NCBI GenBank assembly: GCA_001701295.1
Contig: DAAV01000052.1
Span: 172-7,014 of the forward strand
DNA length: 6,843 nt
From: Bacteroidales bacterium H10
GTDB taxonomy: Bacteria > Bacteroidota > Bacteroidia > Bacteroidales > Muribaculaceae
Direction: 5' to 3'
Shown here: positions 1 through 6,202 of the stretch, one piece after another
How the letters are laid out: each line of letters begins with the position of its first letter
How positions within the stretch are numbered: the stretch's first letter is position 1
Translations under genes and position numbers: made by a program
The notes under the pieces: model-generated
What the model was told of the DNA's origin: nothing
Databases searched by the model: none
The model's input: the letters and a program-made list of their open reading frames with translations, nothing else

Positions 1-356
1 CTCCTGCGCATGAATGCGAGATTCAGAAAAGATGCATCCAGAACGATATCCCTATGGTTGGTGATAAACACATAGTTGAGGGCAGGATTATAATATTTTA
101 CACCACCGAGGCTGATTCCTGCCGTCGTCGTCTTGGCAAGCATCTCAAGAAAAGGAAACATCACTTGATGCTGGAAATCATACTTGTTGTCGATCTTCAA
201 CAGATCTTCAATCAACGCCGGAACATCATCTTTGGGCATTGTGTAATATACAGCATGAAGAAAACCGGGATCCTTGACGAGTGTTTTCATTTTCTCATGA
301 AAAATCTCGTCATCGTAAGGGGATATATCATTAAAATCTAATTCTTGAGCGCTCAT
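1..356 (-). CDS. Glycerolipid acyltransferase (PlsC/PlsB-like), N-terminal part only
   Basis: This is the first 118 codons of a gene reading leftward off the window; the 3' end is missing. It starts MSAQELDFNDISPYDD from an ATG at 356-354. Near residues 97-118 it reads YVFITNHRDIVLDASFL, which resembles motif I of glycerol-phosphate and lysophosphatidate acyltransferases (His and Asp of the NH-x-D box). From memory, Bacteroidetes proteins with NHRDIVLD are annotated as 1-acyl-sn-glycerol-3-phosphate acyltransferases, which would acylate a glycerophospholipid precursor at the inner membrane. The His-Asp spacing is five residues here, against four in the classical HX4D box. The roughly 95 residues before the motif are soluble-looking and contain no membrane segment. 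The gene lies 113 bases downstream of the pseudouridine synthase on the same strand and could be cotranscribed. The acyltransferase fold is fairly secure; the exact substrate is inferred. Confidence 0.75.
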   Translation of the reverse strand, partial: MSAQELDFNDISPYDDEIFHEKMKTLVKDPGFLHAVYYTMPKDDVPALIEDLLKIDNKYDFQHQVMFPFLEMLAKTTTAGISLGGVKYYNPALNYVFITNHRDIVLDASFLNLAFMRR

Positions 357-434
357 AATAAGTCTGTAGGTTCAACATTGCAAGTGTTGATGAAAGTTCT
401 ATTGTAAAAACTTCTGTTAAAATAACGTGTCAAA

Positions 435-459
435 TCATATTCTGTTGCCCTGAATATGA
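435..459 (-). other. Hairpin just after the pseudouridine synthase stop, possible weak terminator
   Basis: TCATATTC (435-442) and GAATATGA (452-459) form an 8-bp perfect inverted repeat with a 9-base loop, about 10 bases past the minus-strand stop codon at 470. On the minus strand it is followed by ATTTGACACG rather than a clean run of T, so it is a poor intrinsic terminator. It may be an RNA 3'-end stabiliser or processing structure between this gene and the acyltransferase gene. The pairing is visible in the sequence; the function is a guess. Confidence 0.3.
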
Positions 460-469
460 AATAATCATC

Positions 470-1594
470 TCACAAGCCGTCTGCACTGTTGGCATTCCGA
501 AGATTTCTCCATTTTGTAAACAAGGCTTCCATATCCGAGGGAATCGGAGCTTCGAAAAACATCTCTTTCCCTGTATCAGGATGGACAAATCCAAGTGTCC
601 TGGCGTGAAGAGCCTGCCGCGGGCATATCTCGAAACAATTCTCGACAAAACGGCGATACGACGATGAGGTGTTGCCTTTCAGTATCTTGTCGCCCCCATA
701 ACGTTCATCATTGAACAGTGGGTGACCCGTATGCAGCATATGGACTCTGATCTGGTGTGTCCGGCCCGTCTCAAGCACACATTTCACCATTGTCACATAA
801 CCGAACCTTTCAAGGACGGAATAGTGTGTCACGGCATGTTTGCCCTGGGTGGGATCTTTCAGTACAGCCATCTGAAGTTTGTTTTTGGGATTGCGGCCTA
901 TATTGCCCGTAATCGTGCCCTTGTCCGTATCAAAATCACCCCATACCAGCGCGACATATTCCCGTTTGGTCGTTTTGTCAAAAAACTGTTTTCCGAGCAT
1001 TGTCTTGGCCTCCGGGGTTTTGGCCACTACAAGTAGTCCCGAAGTGTCCTTGTCGATACGGTGCACAAGACCGAGTCTCGGATCGCTCACGTCATAATCA
1101 GGATCATCTTTGAAATGATATGCGAGCGCATTTACGAGAGTTCCGGAATAATTGCCGTGACCCGGATGCACCACAAGCCCCGGCGGCTTATTTACAACCA
1201 GAAGAAAGTCATCTTCATAGACGATATCGAGAGGTATATCTTCCGCTATGATCTCGAAATCATAGCGTGGACGGTCCATGACAATGCTTATGATATCTCC
1301 CGGTTTTACCTTATAACTGGATTTGACCGGTTTGCCGTTCACAATAATACATCCGGCATCGGCGGCCTGCTGGATCCTGTTTCGCGAAGTCTTTTCCATC
1401 CGCTCCACAAGAAACTTGTCCACTCTCAGTAATTGCTGACCTCTGTCTGCCTCAAAACGGAAATGTTCATATAGTTCCCGGCCATCCTCCATAACATATG
1501 TAGGTTCGGCCTGCGAAAGTTTTTCGTTAGAATCAGCAATGGATATTGCCGATTCATTTGATTCTTCCAAATCTTCAAGTATTTCTTCAGACAT
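470..1594 (-). CDS. rluD: RluA/RluD-family 23S rRNA pseudouridine synthase
   Basis: This cytoplasmic enzyme converts uridine to pseudouridine in RNA; RluD itself modifies helix 69 of 23S rRNA. The 374-residue protein has an S4 RNA-binding domain at about 56-103 (RVDKFLVERM, then IIVNGKPVK and KPGDIISI). The catalytic domain follows: VNKPPGLVVHPG (134-145), the signature HRIDKDTSGLLVVAKT (178-193) with the expected catalytic Asp at 181, and GRTHQIRVHM (277-286). An acidic stretch of about 50 residues precedes S4; Met35 is an alternative start, but the ATG at 1594 gives a 20-base gap after the PASTA gene and is preferred. The two genes probably share the promoter in front of the PASTA gene. Family membership is near certain. 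The RluD rather than RluA or RluC assignment rests on the S4 domain and overall resemblance, so the exact target uridines are inferred. Confidence 0.93.
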   Translation of the reverse strand: MSEEILEDLEESNESAISIADSNEKLSQAEPTYVMEDGRELYEHFRFEADRGQQLLRVDKFLVERMEKTSRNRIQQAADAGCIIVNGKPVKSSYKVKPGDIISIVMDRPRYDFEIIAEDIPLDIVYEDDFLLVVNKPPGLVVHPGHGNYSGTLVNALAYHFKDDPDYDVSDPRLGLVHRIDKDTSGLLVVAKTPEAKTMLGKQFFDKTTKREYVALVWGDFDTDKGTITGNIGRNPKNKLQMAVLKDPTQGKHAVTHYSVLERFGYVTMVKCVLETGRTHQIRVHMLHTGHPLFNDERYGGDKILKGNTSSSYRRFVENCFEICPRQALHARTLGFVHPDTGKEMFFEAPIPSDMEALFTKWRNLRNANSADGL

Positions 1595-1614
1595 TGTTTA
1601 TAAATGATTAATTA

Positions 1615-2394
1615 TCAGAAATACTGAGAATTTTCTTCATTTTCTTCAGCCTGTTCCGGCTCATGCCTCGGGGTGACATCCGGAGTCGATGTGTAGTCCG
1701 GATCGTAACTTTCTTCGGAACTATATTCATGGGCTGCCTGACTCTCGCGGTAGGCGTCAAGATATTCAAGATTGGTCAGAGAATCCTGCAATTCAGAAAG
1801 TCTGCCGTCAGAAACCTCTATGACAATCGACGAATTGACGGGTATCTTCTGCATTTTGTGGACAGGTTTGCCATTCGCCAGGATTTTTACCACACGGTCG
1901 GTCGTGCCGAGCACCTTGACAGTACGTACGTTCTTGAAACCGAGCTCCTCGAATTTTGCCAGCGCCGTACGTTCCGAAACGCCTCTCAGGGCAAGTTCGT
2001 TGGGATGATTGTCATCATCAAGGATCACCTCCTTCGGATGAACCGCGTTGATATATAGAAATATTTTTCTTCCCGGCTTTACAATGGAGTTTGCTTTAGG
2101 AAACTGTTCTATTACAAAGCCCGGACGGAAATCTTCTCTGTACAACGAATCACGAATATCGACCTTAAGCCCCCGGCTATGAAGCCTGGATATTGCTTCT
2201 GTATATGACAGATTCTCGACTCCCGGCACCTGCACACTGCGGCCGTGCTTTGTAAAAAGAGCTGTCGCCAGATAGGCGGCATATATGCCTAAAGCGGCAA
2301 TGATAAAGATTATCACAATGTTGGCCATCACCGGATGGCGGTCAATAAACTTACTTCCCCAACTATAGGAATGGTCTGTCTGGTTGGTTTTCAC
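1615..2394 (-). CDS. Membrane-anchored PASTA-domain protein
   Basis: This 259-residue protein has a short cytoplasmic N-terminus, one membrane helix at about 22-47 (hydrophobic, ending TALFTKHGR), and two PASTA repeats outside the membrane. Repeat 1 is about 51-118: VQVPGVENLSYTEAISRL, then PGFVIEQFPKANSIVKPGR. Repeat 2 is about 119-196: LRGVSERTALAKFEELGF, then a PVNSSIVIEVSDG end. A low-complexity tail rich in Glu, Ser and Tyr covers 205-259. PASTA domains in other proteins bind peptidoglycan or beta-lactams, usually on Ser/Thr kinases or penicillin-binding proteins. No kinase or transpeptidase domain is attached here, so a structural or sensing role in the periplasm is inferred. The start is GTG (2394-2392); no upstream in-frame ATG fits, and the ATG at residue 23 would cut into the membrane helix. 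It is first in a minus-strand unit with the pseudouridine synthase. Confidence 0.88.
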   Translation of the reverse strand: MKTNQTDHSYSWGSKFIDRHPVMANIVIIFIIAALGIYAAYLATALFTKHGRSVQVPGVENLSYTEAISRLHSRGLKVDIRDSLYREDFRPGFVIEQFPKANSIVKPGRKIFLYINAVHPKEVILDDDNHPNELALRGVSERTALAKFEELGFKNVRTVKVLGTTDRVVKILANGKPVHKMQKIPVNSSIVIEVSDGRLSELQDSLTNLEYLDAYRESQAAHEYSSEESYDPDYTSTPDVTPRHEPEQAEENEENSQYF

Positions 2395-2416
2395 TCTTAT
2401 TCCGGTTTTAAACCCC

Positions 2417-2424
2417 CAAAGTTA
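2417..2424 (-). promoter_or_regulatory. Candidate -7 promoter element for the PASTA-rluD unit
   Basis: Read on the minus strand this is TAACTTTG, a perfect match to the Bacteroidetes primary sigma -7 consensus TAnnTTTG. Transcription would begin near 2411, giving a leader of about 15 nt before the GTG start at 2394. No good -33 TTTG is visible at the usual distance (about 2444-2450), so the call rests on the -7 box and its position. Confidence 0.5.
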
Positions 2425-2467
2425 ACAATTTTTGATGAGATTTAGAGACATTTCCGATAATTTTTGC

Positions 2468-2475
2468 TAACTTTG
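2468..2475 (+). promoter_or_regulatory. Candidate -7 promoter element for the bamD-rpoZ unit
   Basis: TAACTTTG matches the Bacteroidetes -7 consensus TAnnTTTG exactly and is followed by CACTTTAG, putting a likely transcription start at about 2480-2483. The -33 region is weak: TTTAGAGACA at 2441-2450 is the best that can be offered. The start of the lipoprotein gene is at 2600, so the leader would be about 120 nt. Confidence 0.55.
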
Positions 2476-2481
2476 CACTTT

Positions 2482-2550
2482 AGAAACTGTGTAAATTTAA
2501 TCCGAAAAAATAATAGTGATTGTTTCTGCAATTAAATATAAACAGTTTCT
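2482..2550 (+). other. Leader inverted repeat upstream of bamD
   Basis: AGAAACTGT (2482-2490) is perfectly complementary to ACAGTTTCT (2542-2550), a 9-bp pairing across 51 bases. The left arm coincides with the predicted transcript 5' end. A second possible partner, GTTTCT at 2522-2527, could pair with AGAAAC (2482-2487) instead, so two mutually exclusive foldings are possible. The repeats are visible; any regulatory role is inference. Confidence 0.4.
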
Positions 2551-2599
2551 TATACGGGAGGAAATATATTCCCACGACAACATACCTAAGAATCAATCT

Positions 2600-3400
2600 A
2601 TGCGCAGATTATTGTTTTGGCTACCCCTGTTGGCACTGCTTGCCTCATGCACCGAGTATACAAAGGTCATGAAAAGCCGTGACGTAGATTATAAATTCGA
2701 TTATGCCAAGCGTGCCTACGAATCAAAAAAATATCTTCAGGCATCCACGATTCTGAATGATATATATACTCCTCTGCGAGGCACGGCAAAAGGAGAGGAA
2801 GCTCTCTTTCTTCTGGCCATGTCATATTATGAGAATCAGGACTATACAAACGCCAATGTGTTTTTCAAGACATATTATCAGCGTTATCCGAAAGGCAAAT
2901 TCGCGGAATTGTCACATTATTATTCAGGATATGGCTTTTATCTGGATTCTCCTGATCCTCAGCTCGACCAGACGTACACCATCAAGGCTATAGAAGAACT
3001 TCAGAACTTTTTGGAAAAATATCCTAAGAGCGAGAAAGTGCCTGATGCGCAAAAGGCCATATTCGAGATGCAGGACAAACTTACGCTTAAAGAACTGCAG
3101 AACGCCCAACTCTATTACAATCTTGGGAACTTCATGGGCAATAATTATGAATCCGCAGTGATTGTAGCACAGAATGCACTTAAGGATTATCCATATTCCA
3201 AATATCGCGAAGAATTTGAGTTTCTGATCCTCAAATCCAAATATCAGCAGGCCAGAAACAGTGTCTCTGAAAAGATGGGCGAGAGATATTCCGATGTCGT
3301 GGACGAATATTATTCCTTCGTAAACAACTATCCGGAATCAAAACATCTCAAGGAGGCAAGAACAATCTTCCAGATTGCTGAGAAACATACATCCCGATAA
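2600..3400 (+). CDS. bamD: BamD-like outer-membrane assembly lipoprotein
   Basis: BamD is the essential lipoprotein of the BAM complex, which inserts beta-barrel proteins into the outer membrane. The ATG at 2600 is chosen because it begins a textbook lipoprotein signal, MRRLLFWLPLLALLASC, with the lipobox LLAS|C and the acylated Cys at residue 17. An in-frame GTG at 2516 would add 28 residues and bury this signal, so it is rejected. The mature part of the 266-residue protein is made of TPR-like helical pairs: about 31-56 (YAKRAYESKKYLQAS), 65-99 (LLAMSYYENQDYTNANVFF, then YYQRYPKG), 131-145 (LQNFLEKYPKSE), 169-205 (YNLGNFMGNNYESAV, then DYPYSKY) and 227-239 (YSFVNNYPESKH). Length and repeat pattern fit the family. 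The gene lies 64 bases before rpoZ and is probably cotranscribed with it. Confidence 0.88.
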   Translation: MRRLLFWLPLLALLASCTEYTKVMKSRDVDYKFDYAKRAYESKKYLQASTILNDIYTPLRGTAKGEEALFLLAMSYYENQDYTNANVFFKTYYQRYPKGKFAELSHYYSGYGFYLDSPDPQLDQTYTIKAIEELQNFLEKYPKSEKVPDAQKAIFEMQDKLTLKELQNAQLYYNLGNFMGNNYESAVIVAQNALKDYPYSKYREEFEFLILKSKYQQARNSVSEKMGERYSDVVDEYYSFVNNYPESKHLKEARTIFQIAEKHTSR

Positions 3401-3464
3401 ACGAAAGAACAAAAATTTACGTTATTATAAAGACGCAAACCCCACATAAATCATAATAGAACTT

Positions 3465-3800
3465 ATGGATTATAAGAAAACAAACGCACCTCTCACCACG
3501 GTTACCCGCGATATGATCGCCATGGCAGAACAGACGGGCAACGTATATGAGACTGTCTGCATCATCGGCAAGAGAGCCAACCAGATTTCATCGGAACTCA
3601 AGAAAGAACTTGAAAAGAAACTTCAGGAATTCGCATCGACCGACAATCTGGAAGAGGTGTCGGAAAACAGGGAACAGATCGAGATCTCGCGATTTTATGA
3701 GAAATTGCCGAAACCGACATTGATTGCGACACAGGAATATCTCGAGCATAAGCTGTATTTTTCAAATCCTCTTAAAGAGAGAGACCAGCTTGACAATTAA
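3465..3800 (+). CDS. rpoZ: DNA-directed RNA polymerase subunit omega (Bacteroidetes type)
   Basis: This small RNA polymerase subunit (Rpb6/omega family) aids assembly and stability of the core enzyme. The 111-residue protein has the omega core near the N-terminus, where TRDMIAMAEQTGNVYETVCI is followed by IGKRANQISSELKKELEKKL; the basic KRANQI segment corresponds to the conserved RAxQI of omega. A charged helical middle and a C-terminal extension (KPTLIATQEYLEHKLYFSNP) make it longer than the roughly 90-residue E. coli omega, as I recall for Bacteroidetes homologues. It follows bamD by 64 bases with no clear promoter between them and is followed 41 bases later by a strong terminator, so bamD-rpoZ looks like a two-gene unit. 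Confidence 0.85.
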   Translation: MDYKKTNAPLTTVTRDMIAMAEQTGNVYETVCIIGKRANQISSELKKELEKKLQEFASTDNLEEVSENREQIEISRFYEKLPKPTLIATQEYLEHKLYFSNPLKERDQLDN

Positions 3801-3840
3801 AATTGCGATTCCGAGGACTCCCCGGATTGAAAGCAAATAT

Positions 3841-3875
3841 GCCGCGGAAATTTAAATCTGCGGCTTTTGTTTTTA
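3841..3875 (+). terminator. Rho-independent terminator after rpoZ
   Basis: GCCGCGGA (3841-3848) pairs with TCTGCGGC (3857-3864) as an 8-bp stem with one G-U pair, around an A/T-rich 8-base loop. It is followed directly by TTTTGTTTTT. This is a classic intrinsic terminator closing the bamD-rpoZ unit and separating it from the next gene. Confidence 0.88.
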
Positions 3876-3890
3876 TAAGCAATCGAACGG

Positions 3891-3919
3891 TTGCACTTCA
3901 GAGTGTGTCAATAACTGTG
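3891..3919 (+). promoter_or_regulatory. Candidate promoter for the ATP-grasp-like gene
   Basis: TTG (3891-3893) and TAACTGTG (3912-3919), 18 bases apart, resemble the Bacteroidetes -33 and -7 elements; the -7 has one mismatch to TAnnTTTG. It lies between the rpoZ terminator and the next gene, where a promoter is expected. Transcription would begin at about 3923-3926, at or next to the ATG at 3925, which would make the mRNA leaderless or nearly so. Confidence 0.35.
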
Positions 3920-3924
3920 TGACA

Positions 3925-4908
3925 ATGTCCAGACTCCATATATTCAATCCAGATACAGATTATGCTCTTGCATCGGATTCGCCGTATTATACCGCGCCGG
4001 CGCATGTGGTTTCACTAAGGAAAGAAAATGCATTGCTTCCGGCTCTGTACGCAGATAAGGGGGACGCAATCATTATCATGGACAGAATTTTACAGCCTAT
4101 AGACACCTTGCGTTTCCATGATGTCGTGTCAAGAAAAGCGATAACGGTCCTGACCCCTGAGGAAGCATCGGAAGATACTCATCTCCTTACGTCATACATT
4201 CCCGAACCCTGGGGCTGGAACAGGCAGATCAGACGCTGGCTGTTGGAACTATCCGCTGGAAGGAGCATGCCCGGAATGCCATCGGAAGAGGATATTACAA
4301 ACCTGAGGAATCTGTCGCACCGTCGAACTACAATAGCTTTTTTCAGGGAATTATCCGGTTTTCTTGACCCCGAGATCGAGATTCCGCAGGAAATCACCCT
4401 CGCGGAGGATGGCATATCCGCATTCCATTTAACGCATCGTCTGTTCTTTAAAGCGCCTTGGAGCAGTTCCGGCAGAGGAGTGATTTTGACCGATGATCTG
4501 GAGGAAAAGCATGTGGCGCCATGGCTCCGTGGAATTATAAGACGTCAAGGTTCTGTCATGATGGAAAAGGCCTATGATAGAAAACTTGATTTTGCGACGG
4601 AATGGGTATGTCGTGACAATAAAGCAAGATTTATCGGTTATTCTGTTTTTAATGTGTCGCGGCGCGGAAAATATCAGTCTAACCGGACCGGTTCACAACA
4701 GGAACTGCTGAAAGTGATTGAGACTTCCACCGACAGATGGAATCCGGATATTTTCAGTCTGCAGCAGAAGGCTATTGAAAAAATCATAGCGCCGTATTAC
4801 TCCGGCCCATTGGGAATAGATATGCTTGTTACAGATTCCGGTGCGATCAATCCGTGTGTCGAAATCAATTTACGGCATACCATGGGGATGATAGAATTAT
4901 TGAAATAG
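3925..4908 (+). CDS. Uncharacterised ATP-grasp-like protein
   Basis: I recognise no named gene here. The C-terminal half of this 327-residue protein has the marks of an ATP-grasp fold. FFKAPWSSSGRGV (174-186) looks like the nucleotide-binding Lys plus glycine-rich loop. VMMEKAYDRKLDF (211-223) matches the following acidic strand. GPLGIDMLV (294-302) and INPCVEINLRHTMG (308-321) supply the Asp and Glu-x-Asn-x-Arg expected to bind Mg-ATP (D299, E313, N315, R317). ATP-grasp enzymes usually join a carboxylate to an amine or thiol through an acyl phosphate; the substrate here is unknown. The N-terminal half has unusual conserved-looking segments, LHIFNPDTDYALAS (4-17) and EPWGWNRQIRRW (94-105). 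From memory, similar sequences occur as hypothetical proteins across Bacteroidales. There is no signal peptide or membrane segment. ATG 3925 is preferred to the GTG at 3919. The gene is first in a unit with the DUF2520 gene 22 bases downstream. Confidence 0.65.
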   Translation: MSRLHIFNPDTDYALASDSPYYTAPAHVVSLRKENALLPALYADKGDAIIIMDRILQPIDTLRFHDVVSRKAITVLTPEEASEDTHLLTSYIPEPWGWNRQIRRWLLELSAGRSMPGMPSEEDITNLRNLSHRRTTIAFFRELSGFLDPEIEIPQEITLAEDGISAFHLTHRLFFKAPWSSSGRGVILTDDLEEKHVAPWLRGIIRRQGSVMMEKAYDRKLDFATEWVCRDNKARFIGYSVFNVSRRGKYQSNRTGSQQELLKVIETSTDRWNPDIFSLQQKAIEKIIAPYYSGPLGIDMLVTDSGAINPCVEINLRHTMGMIELLK

Positions 4909-4930
4909 CTCACAAGCAATAGATAAGATT

Positions 4931-5653
4931 ATGAGAATAGATATTGTCGGTAAAGGAAAAGTCGGAACTCATCTTGTAAGGGCTCTCGAAGATCATGCTG
5001 ACGTTTGTTCCGTCCCATCACGCACACTTAAAGGCCTCAGAACAGACTCGGACCTTTACCTTATATGCGTGTCTGACGATGCCATATGTGATGTGGCGGG
5101 AAAAATAGCGCATATTATAAACAGGAAAGCGGTATTGGCCCATACCTCCGGCACTACCCCGCTTTCGGCCATTTCGGACATATATCCGGCTACGGGTGTT
5201 TTCTATCCGCTTCAGACATTTTCAAAAGGCATCGATCTTGAATACAGCGAGATACCATTTTTTATAGAAGGCTCAGACACATATACGGCCCATGTGCTTG
5301 AGACTGTGGCCAGACTTATAGGCGAGAAAGTCTACATGGCTGATTCTGAAAGACGCAAAGACATACATATAGCCTCTGTATTGAGCTGTAATTTTGTGAA
5401 CCATCTCTGGACTCTTGCCGACAATTATCTCGCTGCCAGAAACATTCCTTTCGATGTGCTTTTGCCTCTGATACGGGAGACCGGAAATAAGATCCTCCGT
5501 GTAAGTCCCGCAGAAGCACAGACCGGACCTGCCGTGCGTCACGATATGAAAACTATAAGCAGTCATACGGAGAAGCTCAGAGATCATTCCGAATTGCTTG
5601 AAATTTATAAAGTTATGACAGCATCGATTATGAATCATACTAAACCAGACTGA
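4931..5653 (+). CDS. Rossmann-fold and DUF2520 domain protein, putative NAD(P)-binding
   Basis: The N-terminus, MRIDIVGKGKVGTHL, carries the GxGxxG dinucleotide-binding loop (GKGKVG) of a Rossmann fold. Next come LYLICVSDDAI (57-67) and HTSGTTPLSAI, then the GVFYPLQTFS segment typical of this family. The C-terminal DUF2520 helical domain follows from about residue 120, with SCNFVNHLWTLADNYLA and the end block AQTGPAVRHDMKTISSH. At 240 residues it has the usual length. The layout resembles 6-phosphogluconate or ketopantoate dehydrogenases and F420-dependent NADP reductases, so an oxidoreductase is suspected, but to my knowledge no substrate is established. It is followed after only 3 bases by the HAD phosphatase gene, so translation of the two is likely coupled. 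The family call is firm; the function is unknown. Confidence 0.85.
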   Translation: MRIDIVGKGKVGTHLVRALEDHADVCSVPSRTLKGLRTDSDLYLICVSDDAICDVAGKIAHIINRKAVLAHTSGTTPLSAISDIYPATGVFYPLQTFSKGIDLEYSEIPFFIEGSDTYTAHVLETVARLIGEKVYMADSERRKDIHIASVLSCNFVNHLWTLADNYLAARNIPFDVLLPLIRETGNKILRVSPAEAQTGPAVRHDMKTISSHTEKLRDHSELLEIYKVMTASIMNHTKPD

Positions 5654-5656
5654 ATT

Positions 5657-6181
5657 ATGAGCGGCATAAATTACGATCTAAAGAAAATCAGAGGATTCGC
5701 ATTTGATGTGGACGGAGTGCTGTCTCCTTCGACAATTCCTATGTCAGACAAGGGGGAGCCGATGCGGATGGTAAATATAAAGGACGGTTACGCGCTGCAG
5801 CTTGCTGCCAGATTGGGTTACCGGATAGCTATTATAACCGGAGGAAAGACCGAATCGGTGCGGCATCGTTACGAGGCGTTGGGTATAAAAGATATTTACC
5901 TGGGAGCGGCCCATAAGATATATATTTTTAACGCGTGGCTGGCAGAGAAAGAACTTTCTCCCGAAGAAACACTTTATATGGGTGATGACATTCCGGATCT
6001 TCACTGCATGCGCGTTGCCGGGCTTCCTTGTGCGCCTTGTGATGCATGCCATGAGGCGAAGTCGGCCGCGGTGTATATATCACGCATGAATGGAGGATAC
6101 GGGTGTGCACGCGATGTAATCGAACAAGTATTACGCGCCCGGGGCGACTGGATGAAAGATGAAAAGGCTTTCGGATGGTGA
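5657..6181 (+). CDS. KdsC-like HAD phosphatase (probable Kdo-8-phosphate phosphatase)
   Basis: This is a HAD-superfamily phosphatase of the compact KdsC type, 174 residues without a cap domain. KdsC releases phosphate from 3-deoxy-D-manno-octulosonate 8-phosphate on the way to LPS inner core. Motif I is FAFDVDGVL with nucleophile D17 and acid/base D19. The KdsC-specific [12 protein letters not shown] is at 39-50. Motif II is IAIITGG with T61, motif III is K86, and motif IV is GDDIPDL with D109 and D110. The end, [18 protein letters not shown], matches the G-G-x-G-x-R-(D/E)-V region of KdsC. It uses SPST after DGVL where many family members have TDG or SDG. The segment C124-A-P-C-D-A-C130-H is unusually Cys-rich for this position. 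Related phosphatases act on other nonulosonates, so the substrate is probable rather than certain. The gene lies between the DUF2520 and maf genes. Confidence 0.82.
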   Translation: MSGINYDLKKIRGFAFDVDGVLSPSTIPMSDKGEPMRMVNIKDGYALQLAARLGYRIAIITGGKTESVRHRYEALGIKDIYLGAAHKIYIFNAWLAEKELSPEETLYMGDDIPDLHCMRVAGLPCAPCDACHEAKSAAVYISRMNGGYGCARDVIEQVLRARGDWMKDEKAFGW

Positions 6182-6202
6182 ACCGGCTAAACAGGATCTT
6201 TT

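Noticed and set aside
54..341. Plus-strand open frame of 95 codons
   Set aside because: It is antisense to the acyltransferase start, whose reading frame has the NH-x-D motif; the plus-strand protein shows no domain or sensible start context.
372..390. TCAACA / TGTTGA inverted repeat upstream of the acyltransferase
   Set aside because: It has only 6 bp with a 7-base loop, no T run on either side and no known motif; likely chance.
722..1432. Several plus-strand open frames of 72-123 codons
   Set aside because: All lie opposite the pseudouridine synthase, whose family motifs fix the coding strand; the antisense proteins are His/Arg/Ile-rich without recognisable features.
1663..2058. Plus-strand open frame of 131 codons
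   Set aside because: It is antisense to the PASTA gene, which has a membrane helix and two PASTA repeats on the other strand.
2516..2599. N-terminal extension of the BamD-like protein from a GTG at 2516
   Set aside because: It would place 28 residues in front of a complete lipoprotein signal peptide beginning at the ATG at 2600; the stretch is better explained as leader RNA.
3879..3894. Small hairpin GCAATC-GAAC-GGTTGC after the rpoZ terminator
   Set aside because: The stem is six pairs including a G-U, with no T tract; it overlaps the candidate -33 and is probably coincidental.
5273..5638. Minus-strand open frame of 121 codons
   Set aside because: It is antisense to the DUF2520 domain, whose conserved segments run through the same stretch.
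6035..6049. CxxCH (CDACH) read as a cytochrome c haem-binding motif
   Set aside because: It lies inside a cytoplasmic HAD phosphatase with no export signal, so haem attachment is not credible.
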